DNA from: Cacajao melanocephalus
Lineage: Eukaryota > Chordata > Mammalia > Primates > Pitheciidae
Reading direction: 5' to 3'
Assembly (NCBI GenBank): GCA_963573385.1
Contig: CAUYLG010059273.1
Coordinates: 1 to 64,000 of the forward strand
DNA: 64,000 nt
Each line of letters begins with the position of its first letter. The stretch's first letter is position 1. The translations under genes and the position numbers were made by a program. The notes beneath the pieces were generated by a model. The model worked only from the letters and a program-made list of their open reading frames with translations. It did no database searches and was not told the DNA's origin. Shown piece by piece: positions 12,061 through 24,210 of this stretch.

Positions 12061-12868
12061 CAAAAATTACTATTTATAAATAGAATAGTGCATGTAATAA
12101 TTGAAACTAATTAATGTTAGAATCCTTTTCCCCTAGTTCACACATTTCCAACATATGAGGTATTCTAATTATCACTTCAGTGACCTGTGTGGCCCAGTTT
12201 TAACTTCATGTCACAACTTTTAAAAAACACAGTTTAAAAGTACTTTTAAAAGATAATTACAATGTAACATAAATTAACTTGTATTTCTCAAATAATTTAC
12301 ATTCTAAACAAATATATGACTCACAAACATTCATCCCAAATTCTTCTTTTTCCCTCTCCTAATTTGCTCACAGCCTGCAGGTTCTGAGAAGCCATTTATT
12401 TTCTAAATATTATCCTAGTTCTCCAACAAAGTTGCCTGAATTTCAACTTATGAAGGTTCTTGTGTCTTGATTTTACTCCTGGTTCTTTAGTCTAACATCT
12501 CTCTACTCATTGTTTAGTCTTGTTTCTGTCCACCCATCCTTTAAAGTCCCTACATAAAAATTGTGAGAATGAATTCATAAAAGTACATTTTTCTCAAGAG
12601 ATGAAGGAGCATGAAAGGAGAAAAGAACAAAGATAGAAACAGAACATTCCTGCTTTAATGCACCTTTTTTTCAGCCTTCATCACAAGTGAATGAACCATG
12701 AACCACATATTTTAGAATCATTTTAGAAAACAAAGTTTGCTCTTAGTAATCAACGTAGTCTTGAGCCTCAAAATGGACTTTCCATATGATTTAGATTAGA
12801 ATTCAAAGCTATTTATAAGTGCTATTTCTTAGAAAATAATTTAAGATTTTTTATCTTTCTTTTATTTA
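12061..12868. other. Gene-free unique DNA
   Basis: No gene or repeat recognised. Flanks the THE1 insertion site. Confidence 0.5.
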
Positions 12869-12873
12869 GGAAT

Positions 12874-13233
12874 TGTACTAGTTTGTTTTGACGCTGCTGA
12901 TAAAGACATACTGGAGACTGGGCAATTTACAAACAGAAAGGTTTATTGAACTTACAGTTCCAAGTGGCTGGGGGGGCCTCACAATCATGGTGGAAGGTGA
13001 AAGGCATGTCTCACATGGCAGCAGACAAGAGAAGAGAGCTTGTGCAGGGAAACTCCTGTTTTTAAAACCATCAGATCTTACAAGACTCATTCACTATCAC
13101 AAGAATGGCACAGGAAAAAAACCCACACCCACAATTCAATCGTCTCCCATCAGGTTCCTCCTACAACCTGTGGGAATTGTGGAAGTTACAATTCAAGATG
13201 AGATTTGGGTGAGGACACAGCCAAATCCTATAA
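12874..13233 (-). repeat. THE1 3' LTR (element strand)
   Basis: About 360 bp. AATAAA signal on the minus strand (plus strand 'tttatt' at 12942-12947). The inner edge is degraded ('ccaaatcctata' in place of the paired LTR's 'ccaaatcatatca'). Confidence 0.86.
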
Positions 13234-14793
13234 TTCTGTCCCTGGCCCCTCCCAAATCTCCTTTCTTCACATTTCAAAACCAATCATGCCTTCCCAACAG
13301 TTCCCCCAAAGTCTTAACTCATTTCAGCCTTAACTCAAAAGTCCACAGCCCAAATTCTCATTTGAAAGAAGGCAAGTCCCTTTCACGTATGAGCCTGCAA
13401 AATCAAAAGTTTGTTAGTTACTTCCTAGATACAATGAGAGTAAAGGCACTGGGTACATACAGCCATTCAAAATGGGAGAAATTGGTCAAAGCAAAGGGGC
13501 TACAGGCCCCATGCAAGCCCAAAATCCAGCAGGGCAGTCAAGTCTTAAAGCTCCAAAATGATCTCCTTTGACTCCAGGTCTCACATGCCAGTCATGCTGA
13601 TGCAAGAAGTGGGTTCCCATGGTCTTGGGCAGCTCTTCCCCTGTGGCTTTGCAGGGTACAGCTTCCCTCCCAGCTGCTTTCATGGGCTGGCATTGTCTGT
13701 GGATTTTCTCAGTGGACAGTGCAAGCTGTCAATGGATCTACAATTCTAGGGTCTGGGGGATGGTGACCCTCTTCTCACAGCTCCACTAGGCAGTACCCTA
13801 GCAGGGACTCTGGTGGGGGCTCCATCCCCACATTTTCCTTCTGTATTGCCCTTACAGAGGTTCTTCATGAGAGCCCTGTCCCTGCAGCAGATTTCTGCCT
13901 GGACATCCAGGCATTTCCATACATCCTCTGAAATCTAGGTAGAGGTTTCCAAACCCCGATTATTGACTTCCGTGCACTTGCAGATTCAACACCATGTGGA
14001 AGCTGCCAAGTCTTGGGGCTTGCACCCTCTGAAGCCATGGCCTGAGCTCTATGTTGGCCCCTTTCAGCCATGGCTGGAGCAGCTGGGACACAGGGCACCA
14101 AGTCCCTAGGCTGCACACAGCACAGGCACCAACCTGGGCCTAGCCCAGAAAACCAATTTTTCCACCTAGGCCTTGGGGCCTGAGATGAGAGGGGCTGCCA
14201 TGAAAACCTCTGACATGCCCTGCAGACATTTTCTTATTGTTTTGGGAATTAACACTTGGCTCTTCATTACTTAGGCAAATTTCTGCAGCTGGCTTAAATT
14301 TTTCCTTAGAAAATGTTTTTTTTTTTTTTTTTTCTATTGCATTGGTCAGGCTGCAAATTTTCTGAAGTTTATAAAACTGAATGTGTTTAACGCACCCAAG
14401 TCACTTCTTGAATGCCTTGCTGCTTAGAAATTTCTTCCACTCACCCTAAATCATCTCTCTGAAGTTCAAAGTTCCACAGATCTCTAGGTCAGGGACAAAA
14501 TGCCACCAGTCTCTTTCCTAAAATATGACAAGAGTCACCTTATTCCAGTTCCCAAGAAGTTCCTCATCTCCATCTGAGACCAGCTCAGCCTGGACATTAT
14601 TGTTCATATCACTATCAGCATTTTTGTCAAAGTCATTCAACAAGTCTATAGAGAGTTTCAAATGTTCACACATTTTCCTATCTTCTTAGCTTTCCAAACT
14701 ATTCCAACCTCTGCCTGTTACCCAGTTCCAAAGTTGCTTCCACATTTTTGGGTTTCTTTTCAGCAATGCCCCACTCTATTAGTACCAATTTTC
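13234..14793 (-). mobile_element. THE1 internal region
   Basis: About 1.56 kb between the LTRs, richer in GC than the surroundings, matching THE1/MST internal sequence in reverse. It contains a T18 run at about 14316-14333. No intact open frame on the element strand; short frames on both strands (for example 13486-13683 and 13865-14116) do not resemble gag, pol or env. Confidence 0.85.
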
Positions 14794-15154
14794 TGTATTA
14801 GTCCATTTTCACACTGGTGATAAAGACATACCTGAGATGGGGGAATTTACAATAGAAAAGTTTATTGGACTTACAGCTCCATGTGGCTAGGGAGGCCTCA
14901 CAATCATGGCCGAAGGTGAAAGGCATGTCTGACATGGCAGCAGGCAAGAGAAGAGAGTGAGCTTGTGCAGGGAGACACCTGTTTTTAAAACCATTAGATC
15001 TCATGAGACTCATTCACTGTCACAAGAACAGCACAGGAAAGACACACCCTCATAATTCAATCACCTTCCACCAGATTCCTCCCATGACACATGTAAATTG
15101 TGGAAGTTACAATTCAGGATGAGATTTGGGTGGGTACACAGCCAAATCATATCA
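14794..15154 (-). repeat. THE1 5' LTR (element strand)
   Basis: 361-bp LTR. The reverse-strand poly(A) signal AATAAA is present (plus strand 'tttatt' at about 14862). Because the two LTRs of an element are identical at insertion, its differences from 12874-13233 record age; by eye there are many substitutions. Confidence 0.88.
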
Positions 15155-15159
15155 GGAAT

Positions 15160-15764
15160 CAAGAATATTCTTCTACACACATTTAATTATTTCTATTAAT
15201 TCTAATATTGGTATTCAAAGTTATGTAAATTTATTGTATTTATAAAAATTCCCCTCTTATTTGATGTTTTTCAGACACATTGAATCAACATCTTAACCGT
15301 TAATAATCAATTACTTAACACCATATATGTGTTAGGTACTTGTCAGTTCATGGAGATAAAAAGTGAAACAAGATAGAAGCCCTATCCTCAGGGCAAGTGA
15401 TAGTGAAATCGATGTTGTGTTAGATAATAGATAAGAGGGTGCACTTTATGAGAAATTACAATTCCCAAAATGACACATCAAGATACACATTTCTTGAACA
15501 CATCCAATGATACTGACTTGTGTTACATTCTAGTAGTAATGACTGCCTCTTAAGGGAAAGGTAGAAAATTAGGATAAATAAATATTCTCCCTTACACCTT
15601 CAAAAAAGCTAAAGGTATGTTGTTGTATCTATGGAGAAAGTTAGGATATTCAAAAAGAACATGCTTGTCCTTAGGAGCTGAGGAACTGAGAAAGATGTTC
15701 CAGAGAGTAAGAATAATGTAAACTAGGTACCTGGGAGAAAACAAAATAAATAAAAAATGTTTAA
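15160..15764. other. Gene-free unique DNA
   Basis: Right flank of the THE1 insertion. Nothing recognised. Confidence 0.5.
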
Positions 15765-18700
15765 TTGTTTTTAGTTATTTTTATTTGTATTCATCTCAAG
15801 CTTCTTTTGAGTTACAAACAATTCTATTCCACTCTAAGTTATTTTAAAATATACAATTTAATTATTTTGTTGACAATGGTCACCCTATTGTGCTATCAAA
15901 TAGTAGATCTTACTTAGTCTAACTATTTTTTGTACCCATTATCTATCCACTTCTCCACTCTACAGCCCCATCACCTTTCCCAGCGTCTGGTAACCGTCTT
16001 TCTACTCTCTATGTCCATGAATTCAATTGTTTTGATTTTTAGATCCTGCAGGTAAGTAAGAACATGCGATGTTTGTCTTTCTCTGCCTGATTTATTTCAC
16101 ATAATATAATGATCTCCAGTTCCATCCATGTTGTTGCAAATGATTGAATCTCCTTCCTTTTTCTGGCTGAATAATACTCCATTGTGTATATGTACAACAT
16201 TTTTTTTTTAATCCATTCATCTGTTGATGGTCGCTTAGTTTGCTTCCAAATCTTAGCTATTGTAAACAGTGCTGCAACAAACACAGGAGTGCAGATATCT
16301 CTTCCATATGGTGATTTTCCTTCCTTTGGGTTTATATCCAGCAGTGAGATTGCTGAATTGTATGATAGCTCTATTTTTAGGTTTTTTTGAAAATTCTCCA
16401 AAGTGTTCTCCATAGTGGTTGTACTAATTTTCATTCCCACCAAGAGTGTCTGAGGGTGTCTTTTTCTCCACACCATTGTCAGCATTTGCTATGTCTTGGT
16501 TTTCAGATTTAAACCATTTTTAACTGGGGTGAGAGGATATCTCATAGCTTTCATTTGTATGTATCTGATAATCAATGATGTTGAGAATCTTTTCAAATTG
16601 CCTGTTTGCTATTTGTATGTTTTCTTTTAAGAAATTTCTATTAAAATATTTTGCCCATTATTTGATCAGGTTATTAGAGGTTTTCTTATAGAGTTTTTTT
16701 TTGAGCTTCTTATATATTCTGATTATTAATCCCGTCTTATATGAGTGGCTTGCAAATATTTTCTCCAATTCTTTGGGTTGTCTCTTCACTTTGCTGATTT
16801 GATCCTTTGTTGTGCAGAAGTTTTTTAACTTAATGTAATCCCACTTGTCTGTTTTTCCTTTGGTTGCCTGTCCTTGTGGGGACAAGAAATCTTTGTGCAA
16901 AAAAATGTCCTGGATATTTTCCCCGATGTTGTCTTGTAGTAGTTTCATAGTTTGAAGTTCTAGATTTAAGTCTTTCATGCAGTTTGTTTTGTGTTTGTGT
17001 ACAAGATATAAGGATCAATTTTCATTCTTCTGTTTATGGATATCCAGTTTTCCCAGCCCTTTTTATTGAAGAAACTGTCTTTACCTCAATAAGTGTTCTT
17101 GGAATTTTTGTAAAAAATGAGTGGTGGTAGCTGTGTGGATTTGTTTCTGAGTATCATGTTCCACTGGTTTATGTATCTGTTTTTATGTCAGTATTGTGCT
17201 GTTTTTTTTCCCTATAGCTCCACAGTATAGTTTGAAGTCAGGTAATGTGATTCATCCAGGCTTTTTTTTTTTTTTCTTAGGATAGCTTTGGCTATTCTGG
17301 GTCTTTTGTGGCTCCATATAAATTTTAAGATTTTTATTTCTATTTCTGTGAAGAATTCCTTTGGTATTTTAGTAGGGATTGCATTGTATCTGTAGATTGC
17401 TTTGGGTAGTGTGGACATTTTAACAATATGGATTCTTCCAGTCTATAAACATGGAATATTTTTTCAGTTATTTTTGTGTCTTCAGTTTCTTTCATCAGTG
17501 TTTTATAGTTTTCATTAAAAATATTTTTCACTTCTTTGGTTAAGATAATTCCTAGATATTTAATTTTATGTGTGGCTGTTGTAACTGTAATTATTTGGAA
17601 TTATTTTTTTATTTTATTTTATTCAGATTGTTCAGTGTTGGCGCATAAAAATGTTACTGATTTTTCTATGTTGATTTTTTTTTATCCTGCAGCATTATTG
17701 AATTTGTTTATCAGTAGTAATCATTTTCTTGTGGAGTCTTTTGGTTTTTTTCAATATAAGATTATATAATCTGCAAATAAGGATAATGTAGCTTTTTTTT
17801 TTTCCAATTTGGATTCTCTTTATATTTTTCTCTTGTCTGATTTCTCTAGCTAAGACTACCTGTACTATGTTGAAAATAACGGTGAAAGTGGGCATCCCTG
17901 TCATGCACCAAATCTTAGAGGAAAGGCTTTCAGTTGTCTCTAGTCAATCTGATACTAACCGTGGGTCTATTACATATGATTTTTAATATGTTGAGGTATG
18001 TTCTCTATAACCCTGACTTTTTGAGGATTTTTATTACAAAGTGATATTAAATTATCAAATGGTTTTCCAGCATCTATTGAAATGATTATATGGTTTTTGT
18101 CCTTCATTCTGTTGATATGAGTTTTGCATTAATTGCTTTGTGAATGTCAAACCATCCTTGCGTCTCAGAAATAAATCACATTTGTCATGATGAATGATCT
18201 TTCTAATGTATTGTTGAATTCGGTTTGCTAGTATTTTCTTGATATTTTTGCATAAATATTCATCAGAGATATTGGCCTATAGTTGTTCACAGTAACAACC
18301 ATTGATCATATTAATTTCTATAATATCAGTTGTAATGTGTCCTTTTTTATTTTTGGTTTTATTTATTTGGATCTTTTCTTTTATTCTTATTTAGTCTGGC
18401 TAAAGTTTTTTATTTTGTTTAACTTTTCAAAAAACAAACTTTGATTTTTGTATTGTTTTTATTTCAATTTTATTTATTTACACTCTAATTTTTAAAATGT
18501 TTCGACTAATTTTGATTCAATTTGCTTTTGTTTTTGTAGTTCTTTAAGATGCATCATTAGGTTTTTTTATTTAAAGTCTTTCCTCTTTGTTGATGTTGGC
18601 ACTTATAGCTATAAACTTCCCTCTGAGTACTGCCTTTGCTGTATTCAATTGGTTTTTGTGAGTTGTTCCTATCATCATTTATTTAAAAAAAATTTTCAGT

Positions 18701-20505
18701 TTTCCTCTTAATTTCTTCATTGACCTATGGTGACTTAGGAGCATATTGTTTAATTTTTATGTATTTGTGTGTTTTCCAAAATTCCTCATGTTGGTAATTT
18801 CTAGTTTTATTCCACTGTGGTCAGAGAGCATGCTTGATATTATTTCATTTTTTTGAATGTCTTAAGACTTGTTTTGGCACCTAACATATCATCTATCCTT
18901 GAGAATGATCTATATGCTGAGGGGAAAAAATGTGTTCTGCAGCTCTTGAATGTAATACTCTGTAAATAGCTATTAGATCCATGTGGTCTATAGTGCAGAG
19001 TAAGTCTTATGTTTCTTTGCTGGGGACCTGTATCTCTCTTCAGCTCTAAGAATATTCCCTTTATACATCTGGTTGCTCCAGTTTGGGGTGCATATATATT
19101 TAAAATTGTTTTATTCTCTTGCTGAATTTACCCTAAAATTATTATACATTGACTTTCTTTGTATCTTCTTGTAGTTTTTTTTTTGTCTTGAAATCTACTT
19201 TGTCTGATATAAATATAGCATCTTTTGCTTTTCTATGTTTTTTATATTTTCACCAGATATACCATTCTCAGGTAAAAGTTATTTTCCTTCAGCACTTTAA
19301 ATACATCATGCCACTTTCTTCTGGCCTGTAAGGTTTCCCCTAAAAAGTCTTCTGCCAGACATATTAGAGCACCATTTTATGTCATTTGTGTCTTTTCTCT
19401 TGCTGCTTTTAGGATCCTTTCTTTATCCTTGACCTTTGGAAGTTTAATTATTGAATGCTTTGAGGTAGTCTTCTTTGGGTTAATTCTGCTTGGTGTTCTA
19501 TCACCTTCTTATTATTGGATGTTGATGTCTTTCTCTAGGTTTGTGAACTTGCCTGTTACTATGCCTTTGAATACACTTTCTACATCTGTATCTTTCCCTA
19601 CCACTTCTTAAATGCCAGTAGCTTACACTTGCCCTTTTGAGGCTACTTTCTAGATCTTCTGGGATGCTTTATTTTTTATTTTTTTATTCTTTCTTCTTTC
19701 ATCTCCTCTGACTGTGTTTTTTGAAATAGCCTGTCTTCAGGCTCACTAATTCTTTCTTCTGCTTCATTCATTCTGCTATTAAAGGACTCTGATGCATTCT
19801 TCAGTATTCCAGTTGCATTTTTCAGCTACAAAATTTCTACTTGAGTTTTAAAAATTATTCAAATCACCTTGTTAAATTTATGAGATAGAATTCTGTATTC
19901 TTTCTGTGTGTTATCTTGAATTTATCTGAACTTCCTTAACGCAGTGATTTTGAATTATTCATCTGAAAGGTCACATATCTCTGTTTCTCCTGGTGCCTTA
20001 TTTAGTTCATTTGGTGAGGTCATGTTTTCCTTGGTGGTGTTGATGCTAGTTTATGTTCTTCGGTGTCTGGGCATTGAAGAGTTAGATATTTACTGTTGTC
20101 TTCATTGTCTGGGCTTATTTGTAGCTATCCTTGGGAGGGCTTTCCAGATATTTGTAAGGACTTGGGTGTTGTCATCTAAGCTATATCTGCTTTAGGGGAC
20201 ACCCAAGCCTAGTAATGCTGTGGTTCTTGGAGACTTGAAAAGGTATCACCTTAATGATCTTCAACAAGATGCAGGAGAATTCTCTGGATTACCAGGCAGA
20301 AACTCTTGTTCTCTTTTTTTACTTTCTCCCAAATATACACACAGTCTCTCTCTCTCTGTTCTGAGCCAAGTACAGCTATGGGTGTAGTGACACAAGCATC
20401 TGTATAGCCACTACCAGTATTAATACACTGGGTCACATCTGATGCCAGCACAGTACTAGGTCTCACCCAGGGCCTGCTGTACACACTGCCTGGCAGCTTT
20501 TAACG
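15765..20505 (-). mobile_element. LINE-1 (L1MA/L1PB-like), near full-length but internally deleted
   Basis: Minus-strand L1. From its 3' side: 3' UTR about 15765-16040; ORF2 C-terminus from about 16040 (open piece 16485-16039 with the conserved cysteine-poor tail of L1 ORF2); further ORF2 pieces at 16978-16658, 17418-17212 and 17904-17695; a broken endonuclease region to about 19250; ORF1-like sequence about 19255-19930; and 5' UTR about 19930-20505. At about 19250 the sequence jumps from the endonuclease coding region straight into ORF1, so the start of ORF2 and the spacer are deleted (several hundred bp, estimated from family structure). Total length 4.7 kb against about 6 kb for a complete element. 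All frames are broken. Presence of a 5' UTR segment is unusual, since most L1 copies are 5'-truncated. Confidence 0.87.
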
Positions 20506-20685
20506 GTTTTTAGAAGGTAGGAGCCAAACTACTCTTAGAAACATGTTTTCTTTACTGAATCAGAGCACTATAAGTATTAGGAGTTATTTTTTTTAAATAG
20601 GAAGTTAATAATAAAGACTATAGTTATTAGAAGACTTCATTATGAAACTATTAGTAGTTAATTTCAAAGGCTTATTCATTAACCT
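20506..20685. other. Short unique spacer
   Basis: AT-rich sequence between the L1 5' end and an L2 fragment. Nothing recognised. Confidence 0.45.
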
Positions 20686-20800
20686 AAAAGTTATCTATTG
20701 AGTATATACTATGTGCCAGACATTGAGTCAAATGCTGAGAATATGGTAACAACAAGATAGACCCCCTTCCTGATCTTTGGGATGTCTCAGTCTTGGAATA
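20686..20800 (-). repeat. L2 LINE 3' end fragment
   Basis: 'ctattgagtatatactatgt', 'gccagacattgagtcaaatg' and 'ctgagaatatggtaacaac' follow the reverse complement of the L2 3' terminus ('ttattgagcgcctactatg' type). Confidence 0.6.
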
Positions 20801-20971
20801 AAGAAAATTACGTAGTTTTATTATTTGTCTAAGTGCTTAATGTCCACAAAATTTTCTAAGATAGGTAGGCTCTTATGAAATATTCAAAAATGAATAAAAC
20901 CTGGAAGTCATTCAATAATTATTTGCTGAACAAAATGTGCTGTTCTTCATTTTAAGAACAAATAAATACTT

Positions 20972-21113
20972 GGCTGGGTGCAGTGGTTAATGCCTGTAAT
21001 CCCAGCATTTTGGGAGGCCATGGCAGGAAGATCACTTGAAACCAGGAATTTGAGACAAGACTGGGAAACACAGGGGGACGTTATCTCTATAAAAAACAAC
21101 AGCAACAAAAAGC
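20972..21113 (+). mobile_element. FLAM / Alu left monomer
   Basis: Begins 'ggctgggtgcagtggttaat' and keeps the left-arm structure with Pol III A/B boxes, ending in an A-rich tail with interruptions ('aaaaaacaacagcaac'). About 140 bp, one arm only. Divergence is high, as for a free left monomer or AluJ-age copy. Confidence 0.85.
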
Positions 21114-21119
21114 AAAACT

Positions 21120-21335
21120 TAGTAAGAGCTCACATTATTGAGCCCATTCTGTGCACCAAGCACTACTAAGTACTTTATGTTGATTTAAAAAATTCTTGCA
21201 TTATTCTATAAAATAAGTATTATTGTAGATGAAGAAACACATTTAGAAAAGCTAAATAAGTTGGCCTTAAAATTCTACAGCTACTAATTGGCAGACTCAT
21301 AATTTGAAAAGAGCAGTCTCACTTCATATTCCTCT
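21120..21335 (-). repeat. MIR SINE
   Basis: 'attattgagcccattctgtg', 'caccaagcactactaag' and later 'gatgaagaaacacatttag' match MIR in reverse across most of its length. It lies directly after the FLAM tail. Confidence 0.72.
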
Positions 21336-21854
21336 TTTAGCCACATGTTCTTATGCAGTTGGCAGGTTCCTTGGATATGAAGTCTTCTATGTGTTTGCTC
21401 TCTACCTTTGGTATTGATGCTAATATAGAGCAATTTGAGAAGGCTTAATTGTAGAAACTGACTTAATCATTGCATCAATTCTGTGAAAGTTTTTTTTTTA
21501 TAATGATTTAAGCCAAACTAGAAAAACATTCATTAAATGAGATAAAGACCTACTTAGTGAATTTGCATTTTGTCTCAATCAAAAATCATAAATCTAGGAT
21601 TCCATGCCTGTCACACTTCTGAAATAAGACAAAGTCTCAATGAAAATATGTTTGCCTGCTTGCGTTGTTTAAATCATTTGTCATCAGCTATTTTCTCGTA
21701 ATTTATTGAATAAATTCTAGTCAGTATACTGTCCACTATATTGACCAAATTTTTGGAGTATATTTGTTTTGCTTTAGGCACTGAAAATAACACAGCAAAA
21801 AGACCATCCATGTTCTTATTTCCTAGATGAGGGGCATAAAATTATCTACCTTTC
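21336..21854. other. Gene-free unique DNA
   Basis: No gene or repeat recognised. Confidence 0.5.
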
Positions 21855-21871
21855 TGTCATCTGTCTATCTG

Positions 21872-21905
<34 letters not shown>

Positions 21906-21948
21906 AATCAATCAATCATCTATCTGTCTATCAACCTACCTACTTATC
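21855..21948 (+). repeat. (CTAT)n microsatellite, compound
   Basis: Tetranucleotide tract with eight perfect CTAT units at 21873-21904, flanked by CTGT, CAAT and CTAC variants. The perfect core is long enough to be length-variable among individuals. Confidence 0.95.
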
Positions 21949-22200
21949 AGGTAATAAATGACAAGAAGAAAACAAGCTGAGTGATACAAGGTGAAGGAGA
22001 GTGGAGTTTCTGATAGGTGGATTATGAAAGTTCTCTCAGTTGAGATGACATTTGAGCACATACTTGAAATAGGTGAGAAAGAGTTAGGTATAAAGATACC
22101 TGAGAAAAGCCGTTACATTGAGGGGACTTTGGGGCAACTCTGTGGTAGATATGAGGATGCTAAAAGGGATAAAGGAAGAGGAAGCAAGGGGGTGTAAGGA
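21949..22200 (-). repeat. L2 LINE fragment (duplication copy 1)
   Basis: The block around 'tgagatgacatttgagcac' matches the reverse complement of L2 ('gaggtgacatttgagc' region). The part from about 21862 to 22119, including the microsatellite, recurs at 23961-24190. Confidence 0.6.
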
Positions 22201-22242
22201 GTCTAGAAGACAAATTATGACTTGCAAGTTTGCAAAATGTGT

Positions 22243-22266
22243 ACACACACACACACACACACACAC
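22243..22266 (+). repeat. (AC)12 microsatellite
   Basis: Twelve perfect AC units, likely polymorphic in length. Confidence 0.97.
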
Positions 22267-22382
22267 CAGCCATTTGTTTACTTACAGTTTCTACAAATGC
22301 AGTAAAAGAATTGTTCCATAGAGTGACTTTATTACTCCATCTTTCTTAGAAGTTGATTGACCCCCTCGCTTTTGAAAGCTGA

Positions 22383-22762
22383 TGATATAGTTAGGCTTTG
22401 TGCCCCTACCCAAATCTCATCTTGAATTGTAATCGCCATAATCCCCATGTGTCAAGGGAGAGACAAGATGGAGGTAATTGAATCACAGGGAGTGGTGTTC
22501 GCCATGCTGTTCTCATGATAGTGAGTGAGTTCTCAAAAGATATGATGGTTTTATAAGGGGCTCTTCTCCTTTTCGATTGGCACTTCTCCTTCCTGCTGCC
22601 TTGTAAAGAAGGTGCCTTGCTTCCCCTTCACTTTCTGCCATGATCGTAAGTTTCTTGAGGCCTCCTCAGCCATGCTGAACTGTGAGTCAATTAAAACTCT
22701 TTCCTTTATAAATTCTCAGTTTTGGGCAGTTCTTTATAGCAACATGAAAATGAACTAATACA
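22383..22762 (+). mobile_element. THE1-like MaLR solo LTR
   Basis: A single 380-bp LTR starting TGATATAG and ending ACTAATACA, with a perfect 5-bp TSD 'gctga' at 22378-22382 and 22763-22767. The order of blocks ('cccaaatctcatcttgaatt', 'gatggttttataag', 'tcaattaaaactc') is that of THE1/MST LTRs. A TATA-like 'tttataag' occurs mid-element. The second LTR and internal region were presumably lost by LTR-LTR recombination. Opposite in orientation to the element at 12874-15154. Confidence 0.9.
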
Positions 22763-22767
22763 GCTGA

Positions 22768-23940
22768 TATTTAAGAAGTTCTACAATCAATGGATTTTTC
22801 TTACGGAGATCTTAGTTTCCCAAAGTTAGGTGTACAAGCTGTGAACAGTTTATTTCTATATGCATGGCTTTTTAAAAAATCTCTTTTTGTTGTTTACTGA
22901 TTTCAGTGGTTGCAGTTTTGGTACTGTTCCAACTTTTAGATGAATAGCAGAAGTAGATTTGTAAAGTTCTGGTGTGCTGAAATGTATTAGAACTTATAGT
23001 TTTTTAACCTGGGAGAATTTTTTAATGATCTGGTATGTCATTGCATCTTAATACTGTTGTGAATAAACGAAACATTTTTTAAAAGTTTGTTTTGGCAGCC
23101 ATAGCAAGATTCATTACTAGTAAACTGGTCTTCATTCAGAAAATAAATGATTTTTCGATTAGCCATTGTGGCTCATTTGTGAATACCAAAGTCAATAAAT
23201 AGTCCTTCCTCCTTAGTTTTAAAAATGATGAGGATGTGAAAATAACTGAGATGACATGGGCACTTTTTTCCCCAAATGTTGAGTACCAAAGCTCATTAGA
23301 GTATCATTCAATAAATAAAAAGTGGGAAAAGTATCTTGGCAAAGAAATGTACTTATTATATAGGAATGAGGCAGTTGGCATTTTAAATTATTACTGAATG
23401 GTTTAGAAATCTTGTAAAGTAATAGCAAGTATTTATTGCCAGTTCTGCCATGCTGCCTGGACTTGTGTTTGGGTGGGTGAGTACCATTCTGGGGCTGGTT
23501 TTTAGTTCACAGTATAGATGATGCTGAGACATACAATCAGATTAGCTGATTTAGAATAGTAAATCATAAGGATAAAGAGGGTGTAATTTTGCTGGATATT
23601 TTAAGCAAGCTATAAAGGTAACATTCTCCCTGCTTAAGTCTGATTAATTTCTTTGTTTCTACACATGCACGACCCATGCACACAACTTACTTTGATATCA
23701 TGAGAAAGATGGCCCTATTTGGAACATAGGTATTTCTGGTCCAAAAGTGAATTCCTTTAATATCAGAATCGATTATTCTTTTCAACTTTAAGAAACAAGT
23801 GATTAAAAAAAAAACACTTATTTATAAATGCTTAAGGTCCAAATAATTATCTTTATCCAACTCAATTTGATTGTAATCACATTGATTTAGCACATCAAAC
23901 CACACATGTTGAAATTTTAAATGAATTTAAATTTAAGTTA
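22768..23940. other. Gene-free AT-rich DNA
   Basis: No gene or repeat recognised in about 1.2 kb. Confidence 0.5.
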
Positions 23941-23960
23941 AAATAATTAAATTTAAATTC

Positions 23961-24210
23961 TATTATCTATCTATCTACCTACCTATCCATCTATTATCTA
24001 TCTACCTACCTATCAGGTAATTATAGATGGCAAGAAGAAAACAAGCTGAGTGAGACAAGGTGAAGGAGAGTGCAGTTTCAGATAGGTGGATTATGAAAGG
24101 TCTCTCAGTTAAGGTGACATTTGAGCACACACTTGATGTAGGTGAGAATGAGTTACCTACAACGATATCTGAGAAGAGCCTTTGCATCTCAAAAAATTTT
24201 CATTAAAGTC
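23961..24210 (-). repeat. Duplicated L2 + microsatellite block (copy 2)
   Basis: A 230-250 bp block nearly repeating 21862-22119: CTAT/CTAC-type tract, then 'caagaagaaaacaagctgag' and the L2-derived sequence to about 24190. By eye about 16 differences over 155 aligned bases, far closer than two independent L2 copies would be. Bounded by the 15-bp direct repeat 'attaaatttaaattc' at 23946-23960 and 24211-24225, inside a very AT-rich tract. Confidence 0.8.

Larger units (their letters stand above)
12874..15154 (-). mobile_element. Complete THE1 (ERVL-MaLR) element, LTR-int-LTR
   Basis: Mammalian apparent LTR retrotransposon on the minus strand. On its own strand the 5' LTR is 15154-14794, the internal region 14793-13234 and the 3' LTR 13233-12874. 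LTR ends follow the TGATAT...TACA pattern, with TGTA at 12874 and ATCA at 15151-15154 on the plus strand. A perfect 5-bp TSD, 'ggaat', sits at 12869-12873 and 15155-15159, as expected for integrase-mediated insertion of this class. The internal region matches THE1/MST internal sequence and has no retroviral protein domains I can recognise. A plus-strand open frame of 227 codons crosses the left LTR and internal region; it is antisense to the element and looks accidental. MaLR elements are non-autonomous relatives of ERVL. Confidence 0.93.

Noticed and set aside
12888..13571. 227-codon plus-strand open frame, one of the longest in the window
   Set aside because: It lies antisense to the THE1 LTR and internal region, has no recognisable domain, and crosses the LTR/internal boundary.
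21855..21948. Regularly spaced repeats resembling a CRISPR-like array
   Set aside because: Simple 4-bp microsatellite with no spacers, in a primate genome.
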